Of a DNA stretch of 64,000 nucleotides, positions 21,265 to 30,835 are shown one piece after another. The translations under genes and the position numbers were made by a program. This DNA comes from Mytilus californianus (Eukaryota; Mollusca; Bivalvia; Mytilida; Mytilidae), in contig NW_026262668.1 in the NCBI RefSeq assembly GCF_021869535.1, positions 68,965,558 to 69,029,557 of the forward strand, in the 5' to 3' direction. The notes beneath the pieces were generated by a model, which was given only the letters and a program-made list of their open reading frames with translations, had not been told where the DNA came from and ran no database searches. Every line of letters starts with the position of its first letter. Position 1 is the stretch's first letter.

Positions 21265-22092
21265 TTATTTATATAACGTTTACGATGAATCTGTTTATAC
21301 TCCTTATTGTTGATAATACCGCTCTTTTTCATGGTATCGAGGATGGCTACGATCTCATTGCGTACACCACTGTTCCCAGCTTGATGAGAAGCAGCACACA
21401 GCTCTAATCGATCTAAGAGTTGATTAAAGTCTGAGGGTAAATATATGGGTTGTTGCAGTCCATTACCATATTTATCTAGGTTGTAGATACGTGAGACGAT
21501 ATTGTTCCATTTGTAACTCTTACTCGCTTAAGGAGTTTCCGTGGTACATGGTAGCGATGTTTTTCTAGATCTCACCATAGTGCTCCAAATCACCAGGTTC
21601 ATAATCCGTGGGTTGCTTCATCACCATGAGTTCTCAAAAACCATGGTTCCTTTATATCTTACTCTATCTACAAAGAGATCATCTTCATCGATCATGACCT
21701 CTGAATTCCCGATGAAGAATTGTTTGTGTTCAGAACGCAAAACAAAGGTATGGTCAGCGTAATGAGTAGTCGTAAGGTGTAAATAATATTCTGCTAGAGG
21801 ACCAACGTTAATAATGTTTGTAGGGGGTTCGATAGGAAGTTGATCTGCAAACTCTTGAGGTAGAAGCGGCAATGCAGGTAGTGATGGGAGATCTTCAATT
21901 GTTTTTGATCTAAGAAGCCGTTTTCTCTTGTGCATCTACGACAGGTGTAAAAAACTGGTTAAGATCACGACTCAATCCTTGTTTGTCTAGTCGTTGTTGT
22001 AAGTTGCTAGCTTGAATACTACGCTTGATATCTTGTAACTCCTTAGCAAGAGCTTCACGCTGTTTAGGATCGGTGATGCTTCTAAACATCAT
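21258..22092 (-). pseudogene. Conserved Polinton protein of unknown function, frameshifted
   Basis: The start MMFRSITDPKQREALAKELQ opens a coiled-coil-like N-terminus (21910-22092). A Pro-rich linker follows, then the core VGPLAEYYLHL and FIGNSEVMIDEDDLFVDRVR leading to YKGTM (about 21620-21800). After a further frame change the C-terminal part reads IYLPSDFNQLLDRLELCAAS and ends near 21258. I recognise this core (IGxxAxxYL ... IG ... YKGTxGLWELI-like) from other animal Polinton-like elements; it may correspond to Pfam DUF8207, a name I recall but cannot check. Frameshifts near 21915 and 21630 and stops near 21555 and 21530 disable it. It starts the leftward capsid cluster, which suggests a virion or assembly role. 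Confidence 0.65.
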
Positions 22093-22094
22093 TT

Positions 22095-22225
22095 ATTAAG
22101 AGCGATGGAAAGTTGAACGATGAAAGATGGACTACGAACGATGAACGTTGAGCGTTAACCGATGAACGATGAACGTTTGAACGATAAACGATGAACTATG
22201 AACTATGAACGTTGAACGTTCTTTA
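22095..22225. repeat. GATGAACGATGAACG-like simple repeat
   Basis: Imperfect units of GAACGATGAACG/GAACTATGAACG repeated about ten times, immediately upstream of the start of the conserved Polinton gene at 22092. It probably expanded in the former promoter region of the capsid cluster. Confidence 0.8.
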
Positions 22226-22239
22226 AAAATGATTTAAAA

Positions 22240-23110
22240 GGACACTCCGTAAATTTTATGGACACCATCACCAATTGGTTGATCTATACGATGTGTCTGT
22301 GTCTAAACTAACTAATGACATTTTTTACCACGTCTTAGATTGTGGTTTAACATCTATGTCGTCTGTCTGCTAAGTACCGAACGTGACCTATTCCCGAATA
22401 TGACTATTATACCGAGTGTGAATTTGCATTGCTATACGACGTGTCTCGGTATTTTGTACATCCAACATTTATGTATTAATTTTTGATGTTTCTGTCATGG
22501 TTTCGGTTGGATAATGTGTTATGTCTTATCGTTTGTAGTCCAAATAATTATAAAATTGCCTTTCAATACCATCATTGTCATGACAATTGTTTGGACTGGT
22601 ATTGTGAAAATAATTGTATAAAGTTCGAGATTGCATGTTCGTTACGTAAGTGCGTCTCTATTTGTGGTGTATGTCTTTGATGGAAGATGTTCGTTGTTGT
22701 TCTGCGGCTTGCATGTTGTGTCGACTATTATATTATTGGTTTGTGCGTTTCTCTGTGACGAGTGTTCTTGCGTGTGTTTATGCTGCATTTCTGTCACGTA
22801 TTGTTGTCATTTTAGCGATATTTTTTAACATTGTCATATAAGCGGGAGGTTTGGCTAGCCATAAAACCAGGTTCAACCCACCAATTTTTTCTTAAAATGT
22901 TCTGTACCAAGTCAGGAATATAGTAGTTGTTATCAAATAGTTCGTTTTTATGTATGTTTGCGTTTGTTTTTGTTGCACTTCAGTGTTCCTGTTGTTCCTT
23001 TGTTTTCCTCTTAAAGTTGATGTGTTTCCCTCGGTTTTAGTTTGTAACCAGGATTTGTTTTCTCTCAATAGATTTGTGACTTTTTAACACCGGTATACTA
23101 CTATTGCCTT
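22240..23110 (+). repeat. Bivalve dispersed repeat (TTTGGCTAGCC..AAAACCAGGTTCA type), insertion
   Basis: The second half (22790-23110) contains GTTTGGCTAGCCATAAAACC, CTGTACCAAGTCAGGAATAT and GTTTTCCTCTTAAAGTTGAT. It matches the shorter copy at 28266-28572. The first half (22240-22780) has AT-rich sequence with CGACGTGTCTCGGTATTTTG. No protein-like frame is present; the small open frames at 22483-22841 are unconvincing. Confidence 0.65.
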
Positions 23111-23455
23111 TATTTGACGTTTAAAAAGACGTTGAAACAATGGGGGTAATGCATATGGATCAACCTTTTGTTTCAACTCACGTTTTTCTTTATTCTTTGG
23201 ATTTTAATACAGTCATTACATTAAGTAAAATCAGAAACTATAAAATCATAACATTTAGTCAAATCAACTATAGAATATTCAGAATATATATTGTCATACA
23301 TATACGTTACAAAAATGGACATATTGTTTTCTTTATAAAAAAAGACGTGTTTTTCCTTACGACTAATTATAAGATGTTCTTCGCACAAATCAATGTCTGT
23401 ATTGCGTTTTAAGTGTCTAAGGCATAGGTCTTGGTTCGGTTGACACAGATGAGTG
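23111..23455 (+). other. AT-rich segment with a 90-codon open frame of unknown meaning
   Basis: The frame at 23140-23412 (MGVMHMDQPFVSTHVFLYSL...) is Ile/Phe/Lys-rich with no domain I recognise. It lies opposite to the neighbouring zinc-ribbon-like remnant. AT-rich composition alone could keep such a frame open, so I do not call it a gene. Confidence 0.35.
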
Positions 23456-23715
23456 CATTGATGTCCTCTGGTCGTCCTTGCACTTGGTTGGTTCTTATGG
23501 TTTCTGTCGATGGTAGGTTTTTCCTAAATTCCAGTTATCAATATCATTACCATCACCAAATATATTATAGATTTGTTCAAGACCACATTCAGGACATCGA
23601 TTTAACCTATCATCAATACGATCGAACTCATGCTCTCAGACATCATCATCGCTACTACTATCGCTACTATCGCAACTCTCACTACTAGTATCACTAAAGA
23701 TCACTAAATACAGTT
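23456..23715 (-). pseudogene. Acidic Ser/Asp-rich protein remnant with a Cys pair
   Basis: On the minus strand one frame reads FSDTSSESCDSSDSSSDDDV, an in-frame TGA, EHEFDRIDDRLNRCPECGLE, then NIFGDGNDIDNWNLGKTYHR and another stop. The serine-aspartate run followed by CPEC looks like a small regulatory or virion protein with half a zinc ribbon. No family is recognised. It lies between the ATPase remnant and the bivalve-repeat insertion, in the same direction as the capsid cluster, so it was probably a Polinton gene. Confidence 0.45.
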
Positions 23716-23733
23716 AAATCATCCATTCATTTA

Positions 23734-24476
23734 TCATTTATAAAACTCTCTTAATCTAGATCTGTATTTCCCATTTCCCTTGGTGTTGGTGAGATCGATC
23801 GTGACAAATCCATAAGGTACAGACCAACAGTGATTGCATAACGTCTTAAACTCCATAAAGGTGAGATCCGAGCAATGAGCGTGATGAATGTGTTGAAGAT
23901 TTTTACTTAGCGTCTTGTGGGAATAGACATATAAAGTTACTATTTTCACGAATCGTTTGATTTGGAAGTTGAAAGTAATTTTGACATAGATAGAAACAAT
24001 CCACGTTATCATGTCGACCTCGGACATAATAATCTTCGCATTTATTCTGTTTGCTCAACATTAAATCATCAAACACCTTAAAGTTCTTACGATGAGGATC
24101 AAGTTCTCTAGGGTCTGGTACATTGTTTCCTTGTTCATAGAAGAAGGCATCGATACCACTACGTTTGTTGAGGTGGAGGTAAATCTTCTACGACATCGAT
24201 CAAACAGAGAGGACATTATTCTTTAACTGATAACTTCTTTTAGAACCCTTTTCCCAATGCTTTTTACAAGAGTTGATAGATGGGTTGGTCATGTGATTTT
24301 CCAAACACATACAAACAGTCGTAATCTAACCATTCATCTTTAAGGAGAAAGTTGTTGAGTAATGTCGTCTTACCACAGTCCGATTTTTCCAAAAATCAGT
24401 CCTCTAATCGAACACTGCGGAAGGTGAAAGTGATTCCTTCTATTCGCAGTCGTTTCATTGTATGAGATATGTACAA
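23734..24476 (-). pseudogene. Polinton packaging ATPase (FtsK/HerA-A32 type), broken
   Basis: This enzyme would pump DNA into the capsid. The N-terminus reads MKRLRIEGITFTFRSVRLED then a stop; after a one-base shift the P-loop appears as KSDCGKTTLLNNFLL (24340-24390). Next comes WLDYDCLYVFGKSHDQPIYQ. Near 23925-24020 a second frame has DNVDCFYLCQNYFQLPNQTI and NSNFICLFPQDAK, the sensor-like region of these ATPases. The C-terminus (23734-23925) has HCSDLTFMEFKTLCNHCWSV and PYGFVTIDLTNTKGNGKYRS. There are at least three frameshifts and several stops. The Walker B segment near 24180 is degraded. Length, about 245 codons, is normal for the family. Confidence 0.85.
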
Positions 24477-24544
24477 CGTCCATTAATTTAAATAAAATGA
24501 CACTCTAGTGTTTAAAATGTACAAAAACGAAAAGTCTCTTCGAA

Positions 24545-24979
24545 GAAACGACTACCAACGGTCGATGACGGAGAGGTGGAATCTGCGCCGTTTGTGGATC
24601 TAAGAAATCTCAGTTTTTCCATAATGATAAAGGTTTCATGAATAAAGTCATCAATCATTTATCCTTAGAAACGCATCTACCGGGACATCAGTTTACGGGA
24701 CCTGGGACTAAGTTACATCAACGACTCAATGTAGAAAAAACACCTAAATCTTGGTCTAAACCTATTTATCAAGTCGATGAAGTTGCCTGTCGTCATGATC
24801 TCTGTTATGCTCAACACAAAACTACTGTGTGTGATAAAAATATGTTAAGTCAATTAGACTCAAACAACCATCCAATCCCGAGAGAGAAGATTGACCGCGG
24901 TAACGTTAAACCTCTTATCAGTACCAAAATGCGATTTGGATTGAGAATTACCAAAAAGTTCTTTGGACAGATCAATTAA
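24545..24979 (+). CDS. Phospholipase-A2-like protein (parvovirus VP1-type fold) of the Polinton
   Basis: The unbroken frame is 24638-24979 (113 codons). It has the calcium-loop-like GPGTKL at residues 21-26 and the active-site block ACRHDLCY at residues 50-57, with His53 and Asp54. This is the PLA2_4 pattern found in parvovirus capsids and in some Polintons, where it would cleave membrane phospholipid during entry. In the same frame upstream (24583-24637) the sequence reads CAVCGSKKSQFFHNDKGF, a Cys-x2-Cys treble-clef-like start, so the true start is probably earlier; a TGA near 24564 in that frame blocks extension. It faces away from the ATPase gene (divergent pair, about 70 bp apart) and is followed at once by the integrase. 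Confidence 0.75.
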
Positions 24980-24984
24980 CAAAA

Positions 24985-25185
24985 GAATTGAATAAACCCG
25001 TTCGACGTAAATTCAAGAAAAAGACATGTGATCGCTGGACGTGTGGATGACATTTGGACAGCGGATTTAGTCAATATGAGCTCTTTATCTCGCGATAACA
25101 AAGGATTTAGATTCATTCTAAGTATCATTGATGTGTTTTCAAAATACGGATGGCTCATATTAGTGGAGCGGAGGACAGGACAATT
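24985..25185 (+). pseudogene. Polinton integrase, N-terminal part of catalytic core
   Basis: Retroviral-type (rve) integrase that inserts the element. This fragment has DDIWTADLVNMSSLSRDNKG with the first catalytic Asp, and ILSIIDVFSKYGWLILVE with the following core strand. The upstream basic segment (RKFKKKTCD) is in another frame, so a frameshift lies near 25035. The gene stops abruptly after 25180 because about 2.6 kb of other sequence is inserted; it resumes at 27825. Confidence 0.85.
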
Positions 25186-27824
25186 TTAGAAATTTAAATT
25201 ACCTTCATACCTTAGGACATCACTAAAAAAAAATCTTATTTTCATCTAGAGAAACAAACTGCAGATCTTTCAAAATCGATAATCCATTCAATAAATTATA
25301 CAAGTAGTATTATTTCTCAATGCTTAAGTTCCGACTTAGATGTGTTTCATATTTGCAAATGACGCCAGAATTACGTATTATTTTACTTTTTCGAAAGTAA
25401 CATGTTTGATGGAAATTTCAAAGCCTAATGAATAACTGCAACAGAATGACCTTGATCTCAGACCTTGATAAATAGCATTTCTGGACAAGATATACTTACA
25501 TTTGAGAATAATAGGTATTGATAGAGTATCCGAAATACATTGTTGATCAAATACAACAACATTTGCAGGTTAGATTTCGTCTCAGTTTTCCAGGATTCGA
25601 CATGTCACTGAGATTTCCTAAAAAAAATAAATCCCACTGTTAGTCTAAATACACGATAATTTTTCAAATCATACAAGACGCATGAGTTATTAACGATTAA
25701 CTTTCATTCGACGGTACATACTCTAATGAATGTAAGCGGGTTTTATTCCAAATGCAAAAAGTAAGACATGACCGTTTTCATATACAAAATGGAATGTCGA
25801 AAAAATTATAGAAAGTCAAAATTCACATACGAAATGCACGAGGAATACCACAATTTAGCTTGAAAATATTTCCAATAAATAATGCTCATGATATGTCATC
25901 TATGTCATCAGCCTTGTCGGCTGATACGACCTGGACATTGTTACAATTACCCACATTGTGACAAAACACAAATTCGTGCAAGAAAATTGATTGATTGATT
26001 GTTGGTTGTTAAACGTCAAGTGGCAAATATTCATGCATGTTCAGGACGAGATCACACTAACAAATAAATACATTAGGAAGGTCCTGTAACAGAGGACGTC
26101 CGAGATGAAGGTCGGAGAAATATGGACTTCCACTGGAATATGAGGGTACATTGGATAGGGACAACAATTTTGCCTTGTAACAGGTCATCTACATCACTTT
26201 TACCAAGCATATCACGGCTGAAATAGATCGTAAGTTAATGGTGCCTGCACATGCTTTCCCCCTTACGCGAACAAACAAGGTCTTGTATAGTGTCTGATGT
26301 CGACCAAACTCATACAACATTTGCCTACTTTCAAACATTGCTTTGCCATAGTACACGTAAAAATGTAGTGTTTGTTGCTTAAACACTAAATCACATGCTG
26401 GAAGCTTCATTACACTTTTATCTTTATATATAGCCAACTGTTGTCTCAGCAAATTTAAATTGTTGTGCAATTTATTGAACTTGTATTTCAATTCGTATAA
26501 CGCACACCCTAGCATCGTCTATAGCACTATCAATATCACCGTGTGCTAATTCTACAAGATTACTGAAGTGGCTTGCTTTCGTCCTGAAAAGGTTGTAAAA
26601 CGACATTTACCGATTCCACAAAAACTTGAAGCGCAATAAAATCCTATCAAGGCATGAATGATCGGCAGAATTATGGTGACAACTTGGTCAAAAGACAAAG
26701 CAGTGGAGTGAATAGGGATAAATTGTCTGTTATCATTCAAGCTGTCAAGTGAACCAGTCTGAACACATACTTCTTATTTTGTAAGTTTAAGCATCCGGTA
26801 GAAATGGACAGCCATAACAAGATCTGCTTTGATGTTATTCGCGGCTTTAAAGCGTCGCAGATAGAAATGACGCTTGCAGTACTTTGTCCTTGTTTAGAAA
26901 AGAACATGATAGCATCCAAGTAGTGCTTCTGAAGGTTAGCCTTGCGTTTAGAGTAATTGCAATAGGTATTACTAATGTTATTTGGTAAGAAAGACTGGTA
27001 CATTATAAACATTGATAAAATAACAAGAGAATTTTTGTCACGAATAAGGTCTTTGTCAATTATTTTAACTACTCTTTGTGTAATTTGGTCTTTATGCCAA
27101 GCATGTGGTCAAACATGCAGCATGATAAACTGCGTTATTGAGTAAATTCTCATGCTTTATTCAGTACATCAAATTAACGTCGCCTGCTCAACAGAACCAT
27201 CATTTCGATTTGCTAATTTTCCAGCATGATATGTAATGTATTCACTTTCTATGAGACATTTTCTTGTAAATTATACACTCTAATGTATCGAGAGGCCGGG
27301 TCAACATTGCTTTCAACAACAAAGAATTGGATACACCTGGCTTAATTTCTGGTGCTTCCTTTTCAGTCGTGCTGCTGATTCCAAATTCTGTTTACTTGTG
27401 TAGCTTCTAAGACAAGACCTGTGATACTTAAATGTGGTTGAATCAGTTTACGTTTCATTACATAGTTCATTGAAATAAATAAATAAATCATCACGTCTCA
27501 CTGCTGCGGCATTTAGCAGACTTTTTTTCTAGATTACAGCAAATACAAAGTTGAATGGTAATATATTTGTCAACTTCAATTTCAGAGCACATTTTCTTGG
27601 CATCGGACGGAGCCTGTTTTAATGAACTAGCGTAATTGTCCTTTTATTTGAATATACAACAGATCTAACACATCTGAAAACCAAAAGCACCTCACAATGA
27701 TTGTCATTTTCACGGTTAAATTCAACAAACACGACTTATCAGCAACATCTAACAACATAAATAAATCGCAAAGCATCAGAAATTCAAAAAAAAAAAAACC
27801 CAAACAAACAAACCAAGAAATTCG
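25186..27824. other. 2.6-kb unassigned insertion in the integrase gene
   Basis: This block separates two parts of one integrase core. I could not find convincing inverted or direct repeats at its ends. It contains decayed minus-strand frames at 26189-27012 (separate entry) and otherwise AT-rich sequence with no recognised gene. The 27540-27690 stretch is also non-coding. It is probably a foreign element. Confidence 0.55.
26189..27012 (-). pseudogene. Unrecognised protein remnant in three frames
   Basis: Three consecutive minus-strand frames (26737-27012, 26552-26740, 26189-26515) touch or nearly touch, as expected from one gene of about 275 codons with two frameshifts. Composition is protein-like: SKRKANLQKHYLDAIMFFSK, DQVVTIILPIIHALIGFYCA (a possible membrane or hydrophobic helix) and KYKFNKLHNNLNLLRQQLAI (coiled-coil-like). 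I recognise no family. It may belong to the element that landed in the integrase gene, or be chance open frames in AT-rich DNA. Confidence 0.35.
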
Positions 27825-28265
27825 CGTGATTATAACTACAAATGACCAGACAGATAAAGGTACTAAATTTTACAGCAAAGCGGTCAATGGGCTACTACGG
27901 AAGCATGGTATTGAACTGTACTCTACCGAGAAAAGTCGAGTGTGGTTGAACGTTAGAACCGTACTATGAAGGAAAAATGTTTAAATACTTGTAAGCCAAT
28001 TCTACACGTACCTACATCGATGTGTTGGATGATCTCGTTCATCAGTACAATACGTCTTAACATAGATCTATTAAAATTACTCCTATCGCTGCTAGTTAAA
28101 AAGAACATGAAAATAAAGTCTATTCGAATTTGTATGGTAACCTTCTACCATTAAAACAGGGTAAATTTAAAGTAGAGGATAAGGTTCGAATCGCTAAAAA
28201 TAAAGGCATTTTTGAAAAGGGATACACTCCTAGATGGACCGAAGAAGTGTTTAAGATGATAACAC
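27825..28265 (+). pseudogene. Polinton integrase, C-terminal part of core, frameshifted
   Basis: The resumed core has QTDKGTKFYSKAVNGLLRKH and GIELYSTEK, with the second catalytic Asp in TDKG. After a frame change YIDVLDDLVHQYNTS, ENKVYSNLYGNLLPLKQGKF and KGIFEKGYTPRWTEEVFKM follow; that last block is the typical SH3-like region before the chromodomain. Two in-frame TAA codons lie near 28055 and 28097. The region that should hold the catalytic Glu (about 27930) is disrupted by the frameshift. Confidence 0.85.
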
Positions 28266-28572
28266 AATGTTGACTGCTGTACCCCTATTTTTGACATTTT
28301 TACCTATTTTGTCTGTTTTTTTTTGTTCACGCATCGTTGTCAATATAATGGAATTCGATGCGACTGTCATACAAGTGAGAGGTTTAGCTAGCTTTAAAAC
28401 CAGGTTCAAAATACACCATTTTCTACATAAGAAAATGCCTGTACCAAGTCAGGAATATGACAGTTGTTATCCATTCGTTTGAAGTGTTTGAACTTTTGAT
28501 TTTGCCATTTGATTAGGGACATTCCTTTTTGAATTTTCCTCGGAGTACAGTATTTTTGTGATTTTACTTTTT
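28266..28572 (+). repeat. Bivalve dispersed repeat inserted in the integrase gene
   Basis: Contains GGTTTAGCTAGCTTTAAAAC, CTGTACCAAGTCAGGAATAT, GTTGTTATCCATTCGTTTGA and TTTTCCTCGGAGTACAG. It is the shorter relative of 22790-23110. It cuts the integrase between its SH3-like region and chromodomain. Confidence 0.8.
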
Positions 28573-28812
28573 ATGGTATCCCAAATGTCAAACACTCAAC
28601 CTCAAACCTATCGTATCAAGGATTATTTAAATGATGAGGAAATACAAGGTTCATTCTACAAGCCCGAACTTCAAATGACGGATAAAGACTTGTACCGCAT
28701 CGAAAAAGTATTGCGATTACGAACCAAGAGTGGTGTGAAAGAAGTATTTGTTCAATGGAAAGGATACCCTAAGTCATTTAATTCTTGGAACAACCAATCA
28801 GACATGCAGTAA
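28573..28812 (+). pseudogene. Polinton integrase chromodomain
   Basis: The frame reads TYRIKDYLNDEEIQGSFYKP, then YRIEKVLRLRTKSGVKEVFV and QWKGYPKSFNSWNNQSDMQ before a stop. Y-x-V/I-E-K-VL ... VQWKGYP-x-x-x-NSW is the chromodomain pattern, which in Polinton integrases sits at the C-terminus and may direct insertion to chromatin marks. This last exon-like piece is unbroken, but it is separated from the rest by the inserted repeat. Confidence 0.88.
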
Positions 28813-28889
28813 GAATGTGTAAGCTTTTTCGTTCTTGAGTCCCAAGAACAATAAACAGCTGCGCCATGAGTGCATGATACGCCCGTCGT

Positions 28890-29420
28890 TTTTTAAAAGA
28901 ATAAAGTTCAATAACTTCTCAATGTCATATCAGAAATTTATGAAAAACAAAAGGGAGGTTATCTTAACAGATATAAACCAGTCACCAAAGTTTCATGAAA
29001 ACTCCTCAAAGCATTGTCCGAAAACTGGAAAATCACCCTTTTCTTATAAATAAAACCCCATAACTCGGAAACGTAAAATCTAAAATTTATAATAATCAAA
29101 AGGGAGCTCATGTCAATAGATATAAACAATTCACCAAAGGTTCTTGCAAATTGGTGAAAGCGTTTTTGAGTTTTTGTCCGAAAACTGGAAAATCCCCCTT
29201 TTTTTATGAATAAAACCCCATAACTCGGAAACTTAAAATCTAAAATTTATAAAAAACGAAAGGGATCTCACGTCAACAGATATAAACAAATCACCAAAGT
29301 TTCATGCAAATTGATAAAAGCGTTTTTGAGTTATTGTCCGACATGTTGACGACGGACGGACAGACGGACGCACGAACAGACGGACGGACAACGGTATATC
29401 AAAATACGTCCCGCAAACGG
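28890..29420 (+). repeat. ~165-bp tandem repeat ending in GACGGACGGAC block
   Basis: Three units share AAAACCCCATAACTCGGAAAC, AGATATAAAC(A/C)A(A/G)TCACCAAAG, GTCCGAAAACTGGAAAATC and end in GACGGACGGACAGACGGACG plus CGGCCGTATAAAA. A bivalve-type intergenic repeat inserted between integrase and the following minus-strand genes. Confidence 0.82.
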
Positions 29421-29440
29421 CCGTATAAAAAAGGTTAACC

Positions 29441-29859
29441 CCTTAAGCATGTTTCAATTCAACGAATATTCTTAAACTATCTATATCTCCTTGTTTTTTT
29501 CTCCCATTGCCAAAGAACGTTTCACCAATGCATCAATGTTTTTCGATTGCTTCACTGGTAATACCTTGCATGAGTAACGAACGTTTCGCTGATGTATCGA
29601 TATTTTGTTGTAAAATGGTTTCAGATTTATCTACTTTTTCCTCGAGTTCTTGTAGTCGGGATTCAGATGTATGCTGATGTATGATGGTTGCATCATATTC
29701 TTTCTCCATTTGTTTTATATCCTTTTTTAGTTGCTCACAATTGGATTATAATGCTTTGGATTTACTTATACTGTATTTTACCTGCTGCATAACCCATCGT
29801 TTTGTTGCAGCAATCGTACAATGACTCGGTTATAAGCTAGTGATATGATTGTCGTTCAT
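29441..29859 (-). pseudogene. Coiled-coil protein remnant in Polinton
   Basis: On the minus strand the frame reads TIAATKRWVMQQVKYSISKS, a stop, then NCEQLKKDIKQMEKEYDATI and ESRLQELEEKVDKSETILQQ, a clear heptad pattern over about 70 residues, and ends near 29441. At least two in-frame stops are present. The presumed start ATG is at 29859, about 75 bp after the protease stop, so both were probably in the same leftward unit. No family is recognised; coiled-coil proteins of unknown role occur in Polintons. Confidence 0.5.
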
Positions 29860-29932
29860 GTTCAGATCTTCGAGAAAACTATTCATATTTATTTCCTCAT
29901 TTCCATATATTCGAAACTTGTCAACCATTCTC

Positions 29933-30312
29933 TTATTTATACACCAATGAAAACACGACTTCATCAGAAGGTTGACCTTCCGACAAACATTTTAAGACAT
30001 ACAAACAAAAGTGTCCACAAACCACTCTTCCTCTTATTTGTAGTTCATCGGTGTTTTAACAGATCTGAGGCTTTAGGTAGTTAACCATTTCGTTGGGTGG
30101 TGGTAGCCCATAAGAGTCAAAGTACACCTTTGTGAATGTATGCTTATACCAACACGTCTAGTGGGTTTCTGAACCCATTAAGGTATCATGGTTTAAAATA
30201 GGGTATCCCGCATAATTACATCTCTAAAATGAGGTATCTTAAGACTGTGGACCGCTTTCTCCAACTCTCTATTCGATAGGGGTGTGTTGGTAGAATTATG
30301 TAGTGTATTCAT
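29933..30312 (-). pseudogene. Polinton adenain-like cysteine protease, broken
   Basis: This protease would mature the capsid proteins. The start region has PLSNRELEKAVHSLKIPHFR near 30230-30290. The catalytic His is in GSETH followed by an in-frame TAG and TCWYKH (about 30155). The acidic residue is in YFDSYGLPPPNEMVNYL (about 30090-30135). The nucleophile block is GRVVCGHFCLYVLKCL (about 29990-30035). His, Asp and Cys are all in the order expected for adenain. The stop directly after His is one base from the usual Trp codon. A second frame change lies near 30190. The length, about 127 codons, is a little short for the family. Confidence 0.82.
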
Positions 30313-30437
30313 ATCATTTGTTTTATTTCTCAAACAATTTCGGAGTTGTAATCATCTTTGGAAAGCATCCATATCTGTTTAGATATAGATATTATCATGT
30401 TGTTTTTACAAAAAATAATGTAGTCTATGTAAAAAGA

Positions 30438-30835
30438 CTATTCAAATAACTCGTCATTACTCTTATGTAAAGATCTTAAAGGTCTTTTTAAAATTTCATT
30501 GATCATATACTCTAAAAACTCACAGTCGGCATAATCAAGTCTGTACTGAAGTACATGAACAATATATATTAGGCGTAGTGTGTCTAGTTGTTGTATGTAT
30601 GCATGGTTGTGTAAATCAACCGCCATTAAATCGCTGGTCCAAACTCAAGCTTCTTCTGGTGTCAAAGAAACTTCTATGACGTCGTCTCCATCTTCACGAT
30701 TTTCATATTTGAATATTTCGTAAAACTGTCGCACCTTCACGTAGTATTTGTGATTAAATAGTGGATACTGTTGAAAGCTGTAAAAGTTGAGGTAGATCGA
30801 TGCTTAAAATCTAAGCCTCAAGAATCTTTCTTATA
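30438..30835 (-). pseudogene. Unrecognised Polinton protein remnant
   Basis: The frame carries FNHKYYVKVRQFYEIFKYEN and REDGDDVIEVSLTPEEA, a stop, then MAVDLHNHAYIQQLDTLRLI through KRPLRSLHKSNDELFE at the C-terminus. The in-frame TGA/TAA breaks are few, so the whole can be followed over about 130 codons. It is acidic at the end, with no signal or membrane segment. It lies between polymerase and protease genes in the same direction, so it is probably a Polinton gene, but I know no counterpart. Confidence 0.45.

Noticed and set aside
29845..30084. 79-codon plus-strand frame
   Set aside because: It lies antisense to the protease remnant that carries the CGHFC catalytic block.
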